The notes: generated by a model not told the origin, from the sequence alone. A stretch of DNA of 64,000 bases from Melampsora larici-populina 98AG31 (GCF_000204055.1 NW_006768858.1:1-64000), one strand, 5' to 3'. Numbered from the stretch's first letter, positions 34,867-47,547 are shown. Numbers and translations: made by a program.

Positions 34867-36261
34867 TAAAAACGGTTGCTTCAGTCAGATCATTGCAAAT
34901 CAACAACGGCTTTTAATTTTCAAGGACTATTCTTCAGGCCATTCACGCCCTAAGAAAATGTTTACATAAGCGATGGAAAGTACTTCTCAAAGGAGATTTT
35001 GTATCAATACAGACATCAATTGCCAAAGAGGGGTGATGGGTGACATTTGCATTTTGACAGGCCCAATTGGATTTAGTCAAAACAATCATTTACCTTTTTC
35101 AAAAAGTAAAAGTTCGGCCTTTTCAAAAAGTTTAATGTTGAGCATTTTTTAAAAAGTTATACGTTGAGCAAGCAAATGATATTTTTTGAGTCACGCATGA
35201 TAAGGTCCGGAAAAATCCGAGGCCAGTCTGACCAATTTGGATAGTCTTTCAACCTTTTGTAAGAATGAAGGTCAAGTAATTCATTCACATGTGAAACTTG
35301 GCCTTTTATCCAACTGGATAGCTATTGCTGCTTACTCCAATCACTTGCCACATCGTTACACTTCTGCTTTTGATAATTGCTCAGATGAAGTATTTAAAGA
35401 AACAGATTAAATATCAGACAAATGGCTTTGACTATAAATGATGTAACTCACACATTGATATCTTCATGGTATTGCATGAAGAGCCTGCTTTAACTGAACT
35501 CAAAATCAAAAACGACTTTTATTAGAGCACTAAGTCTCAGATAAAAGTCTTTCATGACACAATGCATAATGAGACTTGCACATTGACAGATTCTGACTAT
35601 ATCAAGACCTCCCAGTTTAAAGTCATTCTAATGCACAGATTGAAATACTTTTATTCATTTGAGCGCTGTGTCTCAAATCAGGAATTCTTCCTTGTTGGGA
35701 CTTGCTACTCAAATCTCAGTTTTAAAATATATCAAATATTGTAATTTGCACCCTTGTCAAGACTTAACATCCCATTAAGGACTGCAATTGTGTGTCTCAA
35801 CAAACCATGAGCGCTTGAAATCAATCATAAGGCTAGATATAAAAAGTAGAACAATGTCTAGAATTTCCCACAGAAAGTCTAGACATCCTACCAATAATCT
35901 CAACTGTTGGGTCGCTCAACATACATCAATCTTTGAGCCATTTAAGATTGAAGAAATCAGACTTTTGAAATTTGCATATTCTATGTACCTTTTGAGCCCT
36001 TTGATTTGCAGAGGATCATAAGAAAAAGCAGTCTATGCTTTTGATTTTTAACCTGGGCTGATAGGGCATTTTAGCTGGCAATTGCACCAAAAAGGTTTGA
36101 ACTGAAAACAAAAGCAATAGCTTGAAAGTGATATGGAGAGTTTGCGGTTGCTTCAGAGAGCTTTCAGTCAAAATCAATAGCATTCAATTTTTCTATATAA
36201 ACACCAGTCTGATGAATTTCTTTATCAGCCAAAACCAATCTCCATGACCATTTAAATCTTC
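34867..36261. other. Non-coding repeat-like sequence
   Basis: No gene. Contains AAAAAGTTTAATGTTGAGCA-like direct repeats near 35115-35165. The block at 35452-35580 recurs in direct orientation at 40.52-40.69 kb. Confidence 0.35.
35452..35580 (+). repeat. Direct repeat, left copy
   Basis: Shares TATCTTCATGGTATTGCATG, GAAGAG, TTTAACTG and TCTCAGATAAAAGTCTT with 40520-40690 in the same order and orientation. The two copies flank the TA-flanked transposon and its tandem-repeat host site. Confidence 0.5.
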
Positions 36262-36322
36262 ATTATTTATTGAGTGATTCTTTTTGTTCAATGGCAGTGA
36301 GCCAACAGAAATAAACCAAATA
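36262..36322 (+). repeat. Tandem-repeat unit left of the DDE transposon
   Basis: One unit of the roughly 80-bp repeat (TTCAATGGCAGTGAGCCAAC, then AGAAATAAACCAAATA) whose other units lie at 40067-40420. The transposon splits this unit at its TA. Confidence 0.7.
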
Positions 36323-39300
36323 CAGTTGCTCCAGTCTAGTCACAACCAGAGCCTTGCCCTGGCCCCGGCCCCGGGACCCAAATGTTGGGGGTCCCAGTAA
36401 TACCCAAAATTTTTTTCGCAGGGTTTTTTTTTGGCAAAGGTTCCTTACACCACCCTATCATTGCATTCCTCATTGTTCCATCCCCGCTTTTGATTCAAAA
36501 ACTTTGTATGTACATATGTAATCATGCCAAAGAAAAGCAAAGCTTCAAAATCTCAAGCACAACGCTGGAAGAAGGTTTGCAAGACCAAACTGGAAAAACA
36601 AATCAGGGTCATCTCCAATTCGGAAGATCAAGAGCTCACCGTTGATCCGGATATTGATTCCATATCTAGAAATGAATCAGAGATTGTATCATCTCACCCT
36701 CCTATCATGATTCACGTCGACTCCAATTCTGAAGTTGAGGAATCACAGACCCTCCAACCTCCTCAATTGGTCATCCTTCAACCTCCCGGGCTCTACTGGA
36801 TGCCTTTAAATCTTGATTATCTAACTCAAGAGGACAATATGGACCCCTTGGACATTCCACTCTACACACAAGCTGGAATTGCCGATTCTTTGGATGAAAA
36901 AGCATGTGACAATGAGCTTGTCAACAATGCTTTGTTCTCAGTTTTTACTCGCCCTTTCATCCATCAACCAGATCTTGGTAAACGCAAAACCAAGACTGGT
37001 CATATCCTCAAAGGCTATAAGAAGCCTTGTGTTCAACCAAATTCAAAGAAGCTTGTACCACATAAACTACCAAAAGAAACACAAAGACGATACCAAATCA
37101 ATCGAGAAAAAGCTCGCGGAAAGTCAACCAGGGTGTTTAACTTTAACAACTGGCTTACTTGTCAACCAGCCCCAGCTCCCTCTCCAGCTCTGTCTTCATC
37201 TCCTCCAGCATCACCCGGAATTCTTCCAACTGACACCTTTGAAACCTCTGCCCACGATGATCATAACGATGCAATTGAATTATCTGATACGTCTGATTCT
37301 GATGAAGATAACACCAAAAATGAAACTGAAGTCAATGTATTTAATGTAGTAGTATCAAACTCATGGATCAAAGAGTGTTTCAAATGTTATCAATCTAGCA
37401 AGACCAAACTTTCATTGCCTCAAAAAATCAAGCAAGCAGCTCAAGACCAATATGATGAGTTAGATGCAGATATCAGATTTATTGAAGATAAGTATCATAA
37501 AGAAGCAAAAGCCAATTGTCACTTCAAATATCCAGCTTCTATCATTGACAATCTTTGAGAATTCAATCAACGACCACTTGAACTCACCATCAATGGTGAA
37601 AAAGATCCTTCTGTCACTGCTTCGATCCTAACTGCGGCCTCATCAATTCGTAGACAACCCTTAAATCAAAAGTCTTCCCATCAACCAACCACAGGAGTCA
37701 GTCGAGCCGAAAAAATCCAACAGCAAGCTGTGAACGTCTCTAGATTGAAAGAGTTAATCGCAAGTCAGCGAGGGTTTGCTTCATCACATAAATCAATGCT
37801 TGATGATAGAAAGTTATTTGACTCACTTCATACCTGGGCTATATCTAAAAAACCTGGAGAGGTATGTTTGTTTTTCATATTCTCTTCTCCTCTTTCTAGA
37901 ATGATGGTTTGTAAACATTGTCGTATCATGATGTTCTTAATTACCAGCTCACCCCTTTATCTTTGCTTCACCATGTCAACACCATTGCCTTACCTGAGCA
38001 TGGCATCAACAAGACAATCTGTATCAAGACTTTGAATCATTGGCTTCATTCTTTGGGATTTCACACAAGTACAGTAAAGGATTGTACTTTGATGGGCATG
38101 AACAGCCTGATGTGGTTGAATACCGCCATAAATATCTTGAGATGGTGGCTGAGCTTCAAAAGCGCTTTTGAACTTATCATGGCAAGGTTCTGGAGTTCTC
38201 AATTGCTCCAGATCCTCTTCTGCTTCAAGATCAGAAGGAGACAGTTTTCCTTTTCCACGATGAGTCAACAGTCCATTCCAACAAACAATTAAAGCGAGCG
38301 TGGTTCAAAGACAATGTTCAAGAATTGCGTAAGAAGAGCAACGGACGACCTATCCATGATTTGGACTGGATCACGCCAGCCAACAGCACTGGCCAACTGG
38401 AAATTACATCTCAAGATCAAGATGAACACGCACAACTCTCTTTACCTCCATTTACTGATGCTGCAGTGGTTACTTACCCCGGATCCAAAGGTGATCCTTG
38501 GTGGGATTGCACACAACTAATCAATCAAGTCAAAAACCGAGTGATTCCTATCTTTCAGTACCTTCTCCCCAAAGCACAGGGTGTTTTTATCTTTGATTGT
38601 TCTTCTGCGCACAAGTCTTACGGACCCTCTGCTCTCCGAGTCTCCAACATGAATCTTAATCCCGGTGGCAAGAAATCACCAATACAAGATACTGAGATCC
38701 CAACCCCAACCCTAGGATTCCTATCAAACGTCAAGGACTTCCTCAGTCCATGGTCTATCCTGCTGACTATCCTGATGCAAAACTTGCTGGTAAAAACAAG
38801 GGCATTCAATGTATCCTAGCCAAGTGTGGCTTGTGGGACCTCTACGAAGCCAGAGCTAAAGAAGCAGGTAACAAACCTGTCTTACACTGTGCAAGATTTA
38901 AACTATCTGCCACTTAACATGATCTAGCTGCTCGAGAATCCCGATTACAATGTGAAAAAGAGGCATAAGAAGCTTATGAGAAGGGGGAAACCCCAGTCAC
39001 CCTCCATCAATGGCTCCAATGATCCATACTGCTGTGCTTCGAAGATCTTGAGCCTGCAGTCGGATTTTGCGAATGAGAAGCCTTTGCTTCAGATGGTCAT
39101 TGAGGAAGCTGGGCATGTATGCTTGTTCTAGCCAAAGTTCCACTGTGAGCTCAACCCAATCAAGCTCTACTGGTCTTTCATCAAGCATTGTAAGTGTTTT
39201 CATTGAATACTAACTAATTAGTGTATTTGAGTGATCTTTTTGGATCACAGATTATCAAACCAACAGCTTCAAATGCACCACATTCAAGGATTGCCAGGCT

Positions 39301-40064
39301 CTCTTTGAGCAGATCCGCAAGTGCTGTCCGGTATTGACAATCCAAAAGTATTTTCAAAAGGTTGATTGTCATATGAGTACCTATTGGTATGTTTGATTTT
39401 TCTCATCTTGTCTCATCAACATTTGCTGATGCATGTCTTTTGATGGAAATTCAGAGATGGTTTCACTGGACTGCAAGCTGAAAACTTGGCCAAAGACAAG
39501 TAATATTTTTCTCACCAATGTATTCCACGTAATTCTGCCTTAAATCTTGATTTCATTTGTAACCCTTGATTTTTTACTATATTCTCTTCTTATGATGGTG
39601 AATCTATATACGAGAATGTTATCCTGGTTATCTATACACAAATGTTATACAAAATTCATACACAAAATATGCTGTTTTGCACCAAATGAGGTGCGACGAA
39701 GGCGCGATGAGAGGTGCTCGGACTGGTATGTCTCAGGGTACTTGAGTACCAAGCTAAGGGGTTACCTGAGTATTTGAATACTCGACTTAACTACTTAAAT
39801 ACTTGAGTCAAGTACTTAAGTACTTAATATTAGGCCTCTTAAGTACCTAGACCCAAATGTTGAGGTCTTGGGAAAAAAAGTGTTTGAAAAAAAATCGGCC
39901 AAGCTGATTGACTTGATAAGTCATTTCTGGCACAAACACCCCCCATTTAGCCCAAAAATGACTTATTACATAGGTTTTATCACTAGAGATTTTGTGTATA
40001 AATTTGTGTAATCAATTTTTGATTTTGCGGAGCAAGTCTGGTTGTGACTAGACTGGAGCAACTG
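36323..40064 (+). mobile_element. 3742-bp TA-flanked DDE DNA transposon
   Basis: Terminal inverted repeats of 28 bp are identical (CAGTTGCTCCAGTCTAGTCA... at 36323 and its complement ending at 40064). The flanks are an exact TA duplication (36321-36322, 40065-40066). TA targets and CAG ends are typical of the Tc1/mariner/pogo group. The element encodes a DDE transposase in several exons, now broken. Just inside the right end (39760-39840) is a cluster of AAGTACTT palindromes. The insertion site lies within a tandem repeat whose interrupted unit can be read across the junction. Confidence 0.88.
36524..39200 (+). pseudogene. DDE transposase of the TA-flanked element, decayed
   Basis: The transposase starts at ATG 36524 with a long polar N-terminal region (about 345 residues) to an in-frame TGA at 37556-37558. 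The same frame continues to a GAG|GTATGT donor near 37862. The catalytic part resembles a DDE endonuclease family common in basidiomycetes. It shows FHDESTVHSNKQLKRAWF (Asp at 38259), FIFDCSSAHKSYGPSALR (Asp at 38595), MNLNPGGKK, and HCELNPIK (Glu at 39147). Frame changes occur around 38050-38200 and 38680-38720, and a TAG at 39129-39131 falls just before PKFHCELN. It cuts and joins DNA at TA sites; this copy cannot make a full protein. Family placement within the Tc1/mariner/pogo group is inferred from the TA duplication and motif order. Confidence 0.75.
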
Positions 40065-40066
40065 TA

Positions 40067-40420
40067 GTCTCTTTTTTCATCTCATCTTTTTTTTATACAG
40101 GTATTCTTTTTGTTCAATGGCAGTGAGCCAACATAAATAAATCAAACATCTTCTTTTTTCCATCACATCTTCTATTGAGTTATTCTCTTTGTTCAATGGC
40201 AGTGAGCCAACAGAAATAAACCAAATATTCTCTTTTCTTCATCACATCTTTTTTATAGAGAGGTATTGTTTTTGTTCAGTGGCAGTGAGCCAACTGAAAT
40301 AAATTGAATATTCTCTTAACCATCACATCTTTTATCGGGTTGTTTTCTTTGTTAAATGGCAGTGAGCCAACTGAAAAAGAATTTGATATGCTTCTTTCAT
40401 CACATCTTTCATCAAGTGGT
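40067..40420 (+). repeat. Tandem repeat, about 80-bp unit, four copies
   Basis: AATGGCAGTGAGCCAAC recurs near 40117, 40196, 40277 and 40357, each followed by an AGAAATAAA-like stretch and CATCACATCTTTT. With the unit at 36262-36322 this makes at least five units at the original locus. Units differ by several bases, so the array is not new. Confidence 0.75.
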
Positions 40421-40519
40421 TCTTTTGATCATATCAAAATATAAACACCTCCTGTGGATATTCCTTGCTCAATCCACAATCAAACTACAGTAATTATGGA
40501 TATTGCATGATGTAACTCA

Positions 40520-40690
40520 CGAGTCACACACACAATGATATCTTCATGGTATTGCATGAAGAGCTCACTTTAACTGCACTCAAAAGCAAAAACTAAAAGA
40601 CTTCCTCTTGAGCACTGCGTCTCAGATAAAAGTCTTCCATGACTCCATTCACGATGCATAACAAGACTCACATGTTGAGACACCCCGGTA
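40520..40690 (+). repeat. Direct repeat, right copy
   Basis: Partner of 35452-35580 (TATCTTCATGGTATTGCATG, TCTCAGATAAAAGTCTT). Same orientation, about 75-80% alike by eye. Confidence 0.5.
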
Positions 40691-42235
40691 TAAATTCATT
40701 TAATCAACAAGGATGAGGACTTACCACTTATTTGCAAATCATAACAAAGAGTATTTCAGTTTTTGTGTCAGAACGTTGATTAAACTGAACAGATTAATTG
40801 ATTCGCTAATATATCCTTGTTAAAAACTTCCTACTCTTGTCATTGAGCCTCAAAATATCCAAACACCCATGAAAAGATCCCATTACTAATATTTTTTCTC
40901 AATTTCACATGTGAGTTTTGTGTCAGATGATAAGCAACTACTGTTGTTGATTTTGATTTCAAGTGAGAAACTTATCAAGAAAGCTATACAAATCATTGCG
41001 CCAAAACCCCCCACCCAAAATCTAAACATAGCTAACAGTTTATGGATTGGGTTGTTATAGAATAAGATGGGTGACAATAGATAGAGAACAATGCGAATTC
41101 AAGAAATTGAGGAATACACAGGTTTTGCGACAAGAAACCCTACATTTGCTAATGGTTGCTATACAACATGAAAACATCATAACACAATAATGCTAAGTTT
41201 GCCTTGCAATACCAGAGATAAAGTGTCAAGTTGATAAGTGTCAAGTATGGATTTATGACCGAGTGATGCAAGGAGTAGTACAATCAATTGAAGGGGGAAA
41301 TCTCTTTGCTCTAACTTGCTTCTTACCTTTCTTGATAGGTGCTCTATCATCCATCAATTGCTTCTTATTTTTCTTGATAGGTGCTCTATCATCAATCAAA
41401 GCGCTTGTAGATGCTTGCTTGGAGACCAAATTTGTGATACTTGCCTGAGATGAGATACAAGATAGCAACTTCAGCCTCCTTCAAGAGAATACCTCACGGG
41501 AAAGTGTATATGGTGAAGCGTGGAATGAATCTAAATGATAACTCACAATGTTTGCATCAGCACAAGAATTGGCTTCCGCTACCCCAATTGGTGCTTGAAC
41601 TCCTTTATCTTTAGGCACAGGCTCGTCTTCAAAGTCTTGGATCACATTATTGATGGTTATGGTCTTCTTCTACCAAACGAAGTACAATCAGATGAGTTGA
41701 TTTGGGAAAGTGAATTTGAAGAATCAATATTGACCATGCAAATAAACTGACCATGTTTGTGTCATTCGCGCCTCCCAAAATCAAATCCCCTACTCGGTCT
41801 TGTAAGCGACTGTCATTCAAGAATTGGAGGGCAAGGTTCTGTAAAGAAAAAATCAGTGAGTGTGTATGTAATGAGAGTTTTGTGGTTGAATGCAGAGAAC
41901 AGCTAACAGCTTACAAGTTCCTTGTTATTCAAACCCGCTTCATCAACCAATGGGGGACTCTGAAACAAATGTAAGTGAACCTTGTTTTCAAATATAAGTC
42001 ATGAAAGTGGATACTTACAATAGTTGAACGCATGGCACTGTATCAATCCAATACCAAGTCAAGCTCCAGCAAAACCATGTTTTGTCTGTTGGGTGTCAGT
42101 TGCAAAATATGCAATGCACAAGTCTTAATCTCCTGTGGAAAGGTGTCCACCTTTAAAGCAATTGTTCAATAATTGAAAAATCAGTATATCCGTGCGAAGG
42201 AAAGTGAGAAAGCAAGAAAACAAGAAATCGGGAAA
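40691..42235. other. No recognisable gene
   Basis: AT-rich sequence. A 41325-41395 tandem duplication (TTCTTGATAGGTGCTCTATC twice, 48 bp apart) makes open frames on both strands that have no other support. Confidence 0.3.
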
Positions 42236-42614
42236 TTAAGAACAGGAATTCACAGCAGGGGTGAGAGATTGTCCTACACTATTGATGTCAGTAGCTTTGA
42301 TGATGCTTGAAGTTGTTGGCTTAGAATCAGGTGGTGGAGGGTGTTCCAAGTCAGATGGTGCAATCATTGGCCCATGATTGTGACCCAATTGCACATGAAA
42401 TAGATTCCACATGTTGGTACCCGCATCAAACCGGGCGGTGAGGCAGATTGGACATTGAATCTTGATTGACCGGGTGGGTTGTGTTGCACCGTGTCTGTAC
42501 TGTCGGAGCACGTCGACGTGCACACACGAAGAGTTTCGGAAGAGATCTGAAACTCTTTTGATTGAATTTTGACCGAGGGTGTTGCTGAGTACCCTTTGTA
42601 ACATTATCAGTCAA
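42236..42614 (-). CDS. Fragment with a CPIC...W...GHNH zinc-ribbon-like motif
   Basis: A minus-strand frame reads RSIKIQCPICLTARFDAGT, then MWNLFHVQLGHNHGPMI. Two Cys, then W-x-L and H-N-H, recall the FAR1/FLYWCH-type DNA-binding domain found at the N terminus of Mutator-like transposases. The rest of such a protein is not found nearby. A plus-strand stretch at 53345-53400 shares CVHV and EYRHG words with this fragment's start, so a related copy may lie there. Confidence is low because the segment is short. Confidence 0.3.
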
Positions 42615-43009
42615 ATACTTACCGAATGACTAAATGGATTGCAGATGAAGGGGAGCAGTCATCCTTTTTTTATTTCCTCTACAGGTGATAGCAAGAATTC
42701 ATCGGTGTCGTGCTCAAAAGGCATATCTGATCTCTAAAAGAAAGCCTCCCAATTCAAGCTAACACCTCCTTAACAAAGGACTGACGAAAGCCCTTGAGCC
42801 TACTTGATTTCCAGTCCTCTTTTTATATGAGTTAATGTGTTTCTTGATCACTACCAAAAGCTCAGCAATCGATTTCCGGTGTCCTTCAAATACAATTGGA
42901 TCAATATCACACCCAAAGGACTTATAGATGTGTTTGTTATTGAACCTTTTTTTCCATCTCACATCGAGTAAATGCTTTCCTCTTAACAGTGTATTCTTTT
43001 TGCAGCTCG

Positions 43010-44113
43010 AGCCTCTCACCTTTGGAAGAAAGGGGCTATGGTCACCTCAGTCAAAGCTCTGAATGCTTCAGTTTATGATCTGCTTCCAAAGTCGACTGAA
43101 GTCATTTGCCAATCAATAGCAAGCTTTACCAGATATGTGATTGGTTACGACAAAATGACAAAGACCTATCCTCCAGAGCCTAGCCTTGATGAACGCCGCC
43201 AGCTACGGCCTCTGAGTCAAAACGAGATCATGTCTGATTACGTGGTTTTTGCGACACATTCGAGTTCTGTTGATGTCGACGCAAGTCAGGAAAAACTCTA
43301 TTGATTCAAAGCCCTTATACTTGCCGACTTGCAAAAGAATGGAATTCCTAGACTGACGTTTGATTGGAAATCACCTGACAAGGATCCTTGGAATCAAACC
43401 ATAGCAATTTTCCTTGTCAAGCATTGGAGATATGCCGAGACGCAAGGCGCATTCAAGAAAAGTGGCATTACTCCCGCCCACAACACCGAAGCTATTTGTA
43501 TTGGAATAGTACTCAGATGGATGCGTGGACATGCTGAAGAGATCCGCCAGGGTCGGCGATCTCCTCAGAAGAATCTACAAAAAGAGATGCAACATAAGAA
43601 GCGGACGGTAAGCTCAGGATTTATCTTACCATTTTGCCAACTGTGTGCTAATATGTGAACATATTTCTTTAACTATTTCAATACCGTCAAGATTCACTTA
43701 CTCGCCTTCTAGTTCGAGAAAAACTGGCAAATGAAGCATCCGAGATTTTACCTCACCACGACTGTTGTTCTGATACAGAGTGGGACCCCGAAGACACACA
43801 TCACCCATTGGTTGGCCTGGTCTGGCGCAGCCACCAATATACCGATGTTCTACATCAACTTGATCAAGTTTCTTACAAATACTGCTCATCCAAGAACGGT
43901 CCAATGCGTGCGGGCCAGCGCTTTGATCAGTGTCGCACTAGCGCTACGCGTAATGACCCTCATGCTCCAGTTTGTAGAGGGCTCCCGGAAAACTGCTATG
44001 ACCCAATCTTCCTTTCAACTTTAACAGCTGAAGAAAAGGTCTCACTCAACATAAAGTCTGTTTCAAGCCTCTTAAACACCTTACCATCTCAAATCGAAAA
44101 TTCACTTATTTAG
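43010..44113 (+). pseudogene. Unknown gene family member A (plus strand)
   Basis: The frame reads LNASVYDLLPKSTEVICQSI up to an in-frame TGA at 43302-43304. It continues in the same frame with IPRLTFDWKSPDKDPWN and LRWMRGHAEEIRQ to a CGGACG|GTAAGC donor near 43607. A second segment (43690-44113) includes LVWRSHQYTDVLHQLDQV and ENCYDPIFLSTLTAEE. It is clearly homologous to the minus-strand gene at 48.1-49.8 kb (shared T-F-D-W...PWN, L-x-W-R-S, and a Cys/Pro end). Length would be about 340 residues. No catalytic motif or known domain is seen; the family may be specific to these fungi. The two exons do not join in frame with the splice sites I can see, a further sign of decay. Confidence 0.45.
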
Positions 44114-44360
44114 CTTATCTCTCACTTTTGTAATGAATCAAAACATGTGTGCCATTTTTTCAATCTTCAATTTACTTTCTCAAAATAAAGATGACTTGTA
44201 TATATTGAATCTTTACATGTGTCCTAGCAAGCAGCACAATCAGGAATTATCAGCTTGTGTGTATATATAATGTGCAGAAATCATGAGACATCAGTCATCT
44301 GTGGTCATATCGGAGATTCCCTGCAAAACAATATCTGTCAGCTTGATGATTGCAATATCA
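44114..44360. other. Convergent intergenic region
   Basis: Gap of about 250 bp between the 3' ends of family member A (plus) and the Tnp2 gene (minus). It is AT-rich, with an AATAAA at 44185 that could serve as a polyadenylation signal for the plus-strand gene. Confidence 0.3.
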
Positions 44361-47300
44361 TTATGATTGTGTGAAACTACTCGCCATGCTGCGAAGGCTG
44401 ACCAACGAAACCGTTGCCTTATTAATGCCAAACTTGCCGGTGGAATTATGAAGTGCGGCGCAATGTCCAAATAGATCTTTTTTGAGGACAGATTTGAGAT
44501 AACAGTCTGTATACAATAATCTGGCATGTAGATGCGGTAGCTGGTGATATGGGCTTCGAAAATTATCGGTTGAATCAAGCTCACAGAAGACGTGTAGAAC
44601 AAAGATTGGATCCTTGTGACCTTCAGGAAGTATTATGTGATGTATCACCCCCGAACCGGGCTGTCCGTTACAAACAAAATCTACATGGCTATTACCTCGA
44701 TGTTCAGCAAATGTGCTGAAAGACTTTCCAGCATGACGCCAAACAGAGGTGGATTTTAATAAAGTCGTGGAGTTGCAGCTCATTGCTTGTAGTAAAGGTT
44801 CTATTGAAAGTCTGATATCAACTGGTGGCGAGTATGGTTTCCATTTAGGTATAGATGTAGATAGGATGATATCAACACCAATTTCATCCGCGTATTCGGA
44901 GGGTGTGTTGCTTAAAAAATTGAGAAAAAATGACCGTTGTGTGTGTTTTTTTATCATAGTATGGGCGACTATTCCTGTATGTGAGAGAAAGAGTACAGAA
45001 TATATGAGATATTTTGATACAGAAAGGAGGAGAAAAAAACTTACTGCGATGTTTGCTTTTGGATGCAGCAATCAGTGTACCAATGATGCGCTCACCAGAC
45101 CAAGCTGCCGTGTAAGATGGTGGACCAAGAAGTTTGCATTGTGCAGAGATGTGCTGTGCGTAATGTAAGTTGGGCTTGGATTTGATCCCGGGCCAAGCTT
45201 TCAAGAGATGCGTTCGGTATTGCACCAGGAGGTCATCAAGAGTTTTGAGATCTTCTGTGGTTTGAGTGCGTGAGACCGAAATGTTGATGATTTGGATCGC
45301 AAGAGTAATGGCGGAATGGATTTTGGCCGAGTCTGAATTGAGTTTGGCTTCATGATGATAGGGAACTATTGCAAGAACCATATATACTGTGTACACAACA
45401 AGCCACTCAGAGGCTTTTGGTGTGCCAGAATGTGGCATTCCTATCTTCGTTGGAACTCGGGTTAACCATGAAGGAACCAAAGAATCTGATATACATGTAT
45501 GTAACAATTCAAGCTCATGTGGAGTAAGGGTGGGGCCTGGAACACCGTGCAAAGTAGAATCGGAACGCGCATCGCTACAAGGACTTCTGTCGTGTCTGTC
45601 GTGAGAATTGTTGGTTTCACTCTTAGATTTGGCCTCACGTGAGTACTGTGTTCGAAGGTTCGAAGAGCCAGATACATGACCTTCTTCAGGTGCGCAAGAT
45701 AGCATACCATCACTCATGTTGACATCTTCTCCATGAGGCGGAGGGGTGACTGGGAGAGGGTAATCGCCGTTGGAAATCTTAGTGTCTTGTTGCTTCTTGA
45801 GGAGTTTACCAGCATCCGGGATTTGAAGATAAGTATTTGAAAGATCACCTAAGAGACCGATGAAAAGACAATGCATTATGTCAACAGTTTCAAAATCAAC
45901 CGGCTTCCAATAAGGAAGCTCGTAAAACTCGCAATGACGTGCTCCATTTTCTTTCATCAGAGTATCCTTCTGTTTTGGTGTTGGTGCATCTAACCAGGCC
46001 TTGACTTGGTGTCGATGTGTGAGCGCTGTTCGTGGTTTAAAGATCTTACTATCAACGACATCAATGTTGTCCAATGTGATATAACACCTAGAGCAAAAGT
46101 TTGTAGAACTGTGAGACGAGAAGCCGGAGATCTTTTTCATCGCAGGCACATCACCAATGAGCGGCCATAAAGCAACCCAAATTACTCGGCCATCAGGGAA
46201 AAGAGACGTCTTGGTGAACCAAATTCCATGCCATAACTTGTGGAGCTCAGCAATGAGAGGTCAAAACAAAAGGTTCATCTGTTTGCTGTTTGGCTCTTGA
46301 CGGCTTGGGGTGATGCCATATAAGAAGGTGTTTTCAGCTCGGTATCGCAAGTGAGGCGGGAGGTTAAAGCATATAAGAAGGAGAATTCCTGCTTTGTGTT
46401 GCCTTCCTGGTTTACTTCCGTAAGGATAAAACCAGTCAGCGTAAAACCCAAACACGAGGATTCCTGCAGTTTTGGTGTAGACCTTTCCGTTGGAACGGAA
46501 AGTTTTCCAGAGCTTGCCGTCCCAGATATCTTTCAGTGTTCCGGCAGGGGGAGGAGTTTGTTTTATCAAACAATCTAGATTGTTTTCAAAAGAGGGCGAG
46601 TGGAGCATCTTGGAAAGCCATTCAAGGAAACTCTGGTGGTAAAAGATTTGACGAGGTTTAAAGTTTGAAGAGGTCTTGACCGGTGGGTTGTATAAAGGGG
46701 CTTTGCATTTAAAACGAGGGAGAGAAGGTTTGCTTGATGAGAATCGAAAGCTATCACAAATATTAGGGTGGGGATTGGTTGGTGGTGATCCATGGAGGCC
46801 AAAGCACACCGTACAAGATACTGTCTCCAAAACACGGACATCCAGGTGAAAGGTGCTGACAAGCTTCTTAACCGTAAGTGGAATTTCTTTCCAGATGGGT
46901 TCAGAATTAGCATTGGTTCTCGCGAGCAGAGTCTGGAGTTTGTGATGTTCCATTCGAAGGGATGTTTGGCAGGCATTCACGGCTTGGTTCTTCAAGATAT
47001 AATTGTGTAAAACATGAATCATCGATTGGACACATGAGGTGTGCTGGAGGAGGGTCCGTGAGGTATAAAATGCTCTGGTGTCAAATTTGTGCGCATATTG
47101 GATGGTACTTGTGAGTTTTCCGTGGGTTTGAGATTGGCCAGTTTCATTATTGTTGATTTCTTTACTCTCTAGTCTAGGATGTTTCCGAATTGGTTGCTGG
47201 CGGTGGAAACTAGAAGAGGTGGAAGGTCCCTCTGATTCATTGGGCGATCGGTGACGTTTTTTCCTTGAGACTGTGTTCAGACCGGCCTGAACTTGGGCAG

Positions 47301-47547
47301 TGATATGCATCGCAGTGTGTCCTATACTTGGACAAACAGTTGCGACAGGGTTGACTTGAGCCGTTAGCTCACTAGACTGTTGCAATGAGTTCGCGGGACA
47401 TGCTTGAGAAGCCATCAAGTGCCTTGGATAGTTTGTGCGATGGAATAGGCGACCAGAGTGGGTTTCGCCGTCCCTGATGAACTGTCGGGTAGAGCATCCA
47501 AGTGGGATACATGTACACTGGAAGTGATCAGGCCCAAAACGAGCCAT
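44361..47547 (-). pseudogene. Tnp2-like (CACTA/EnSpm) transposase with one premature stop
   Basis: ATG at 47547. The first exon runs to 45045, then a 70-bp intron (44975-45044, GTAAGT...ACAG, phase 1) and a last exon to TAA 44361, about 1038 codons. The N terminus has a Cys/His cluster (HFQCTCIPLGCSTRQF). Conserved parts are FYADWFYPYGSKPGRQHKAG, FCSRCYITLDNIDVVD, LPYWKPVDFETVDIMHCLF and HYAQHISAQCKLLGPPSY. The last exon has VLHVFCELDSTDNF and a G-x-x-A-L...G-K-F-G-I end, as in fungal Tnp2 transposases that move CACTA-type elements. The only break is TGA at 46261-46263 in LLF*PLIAEL. The frame is otherwise open, so inactivation looks recent, or that codon could be a polymorphism or an assembly error. 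I did not find CACTA ends on either side. Confidence 0.8.

Noticed and set aside
41253..41468. Lys-rich open frames on both strands
   Set aside because: They arise from a 48-bp tandem duplication and have no splice, start or homology support.
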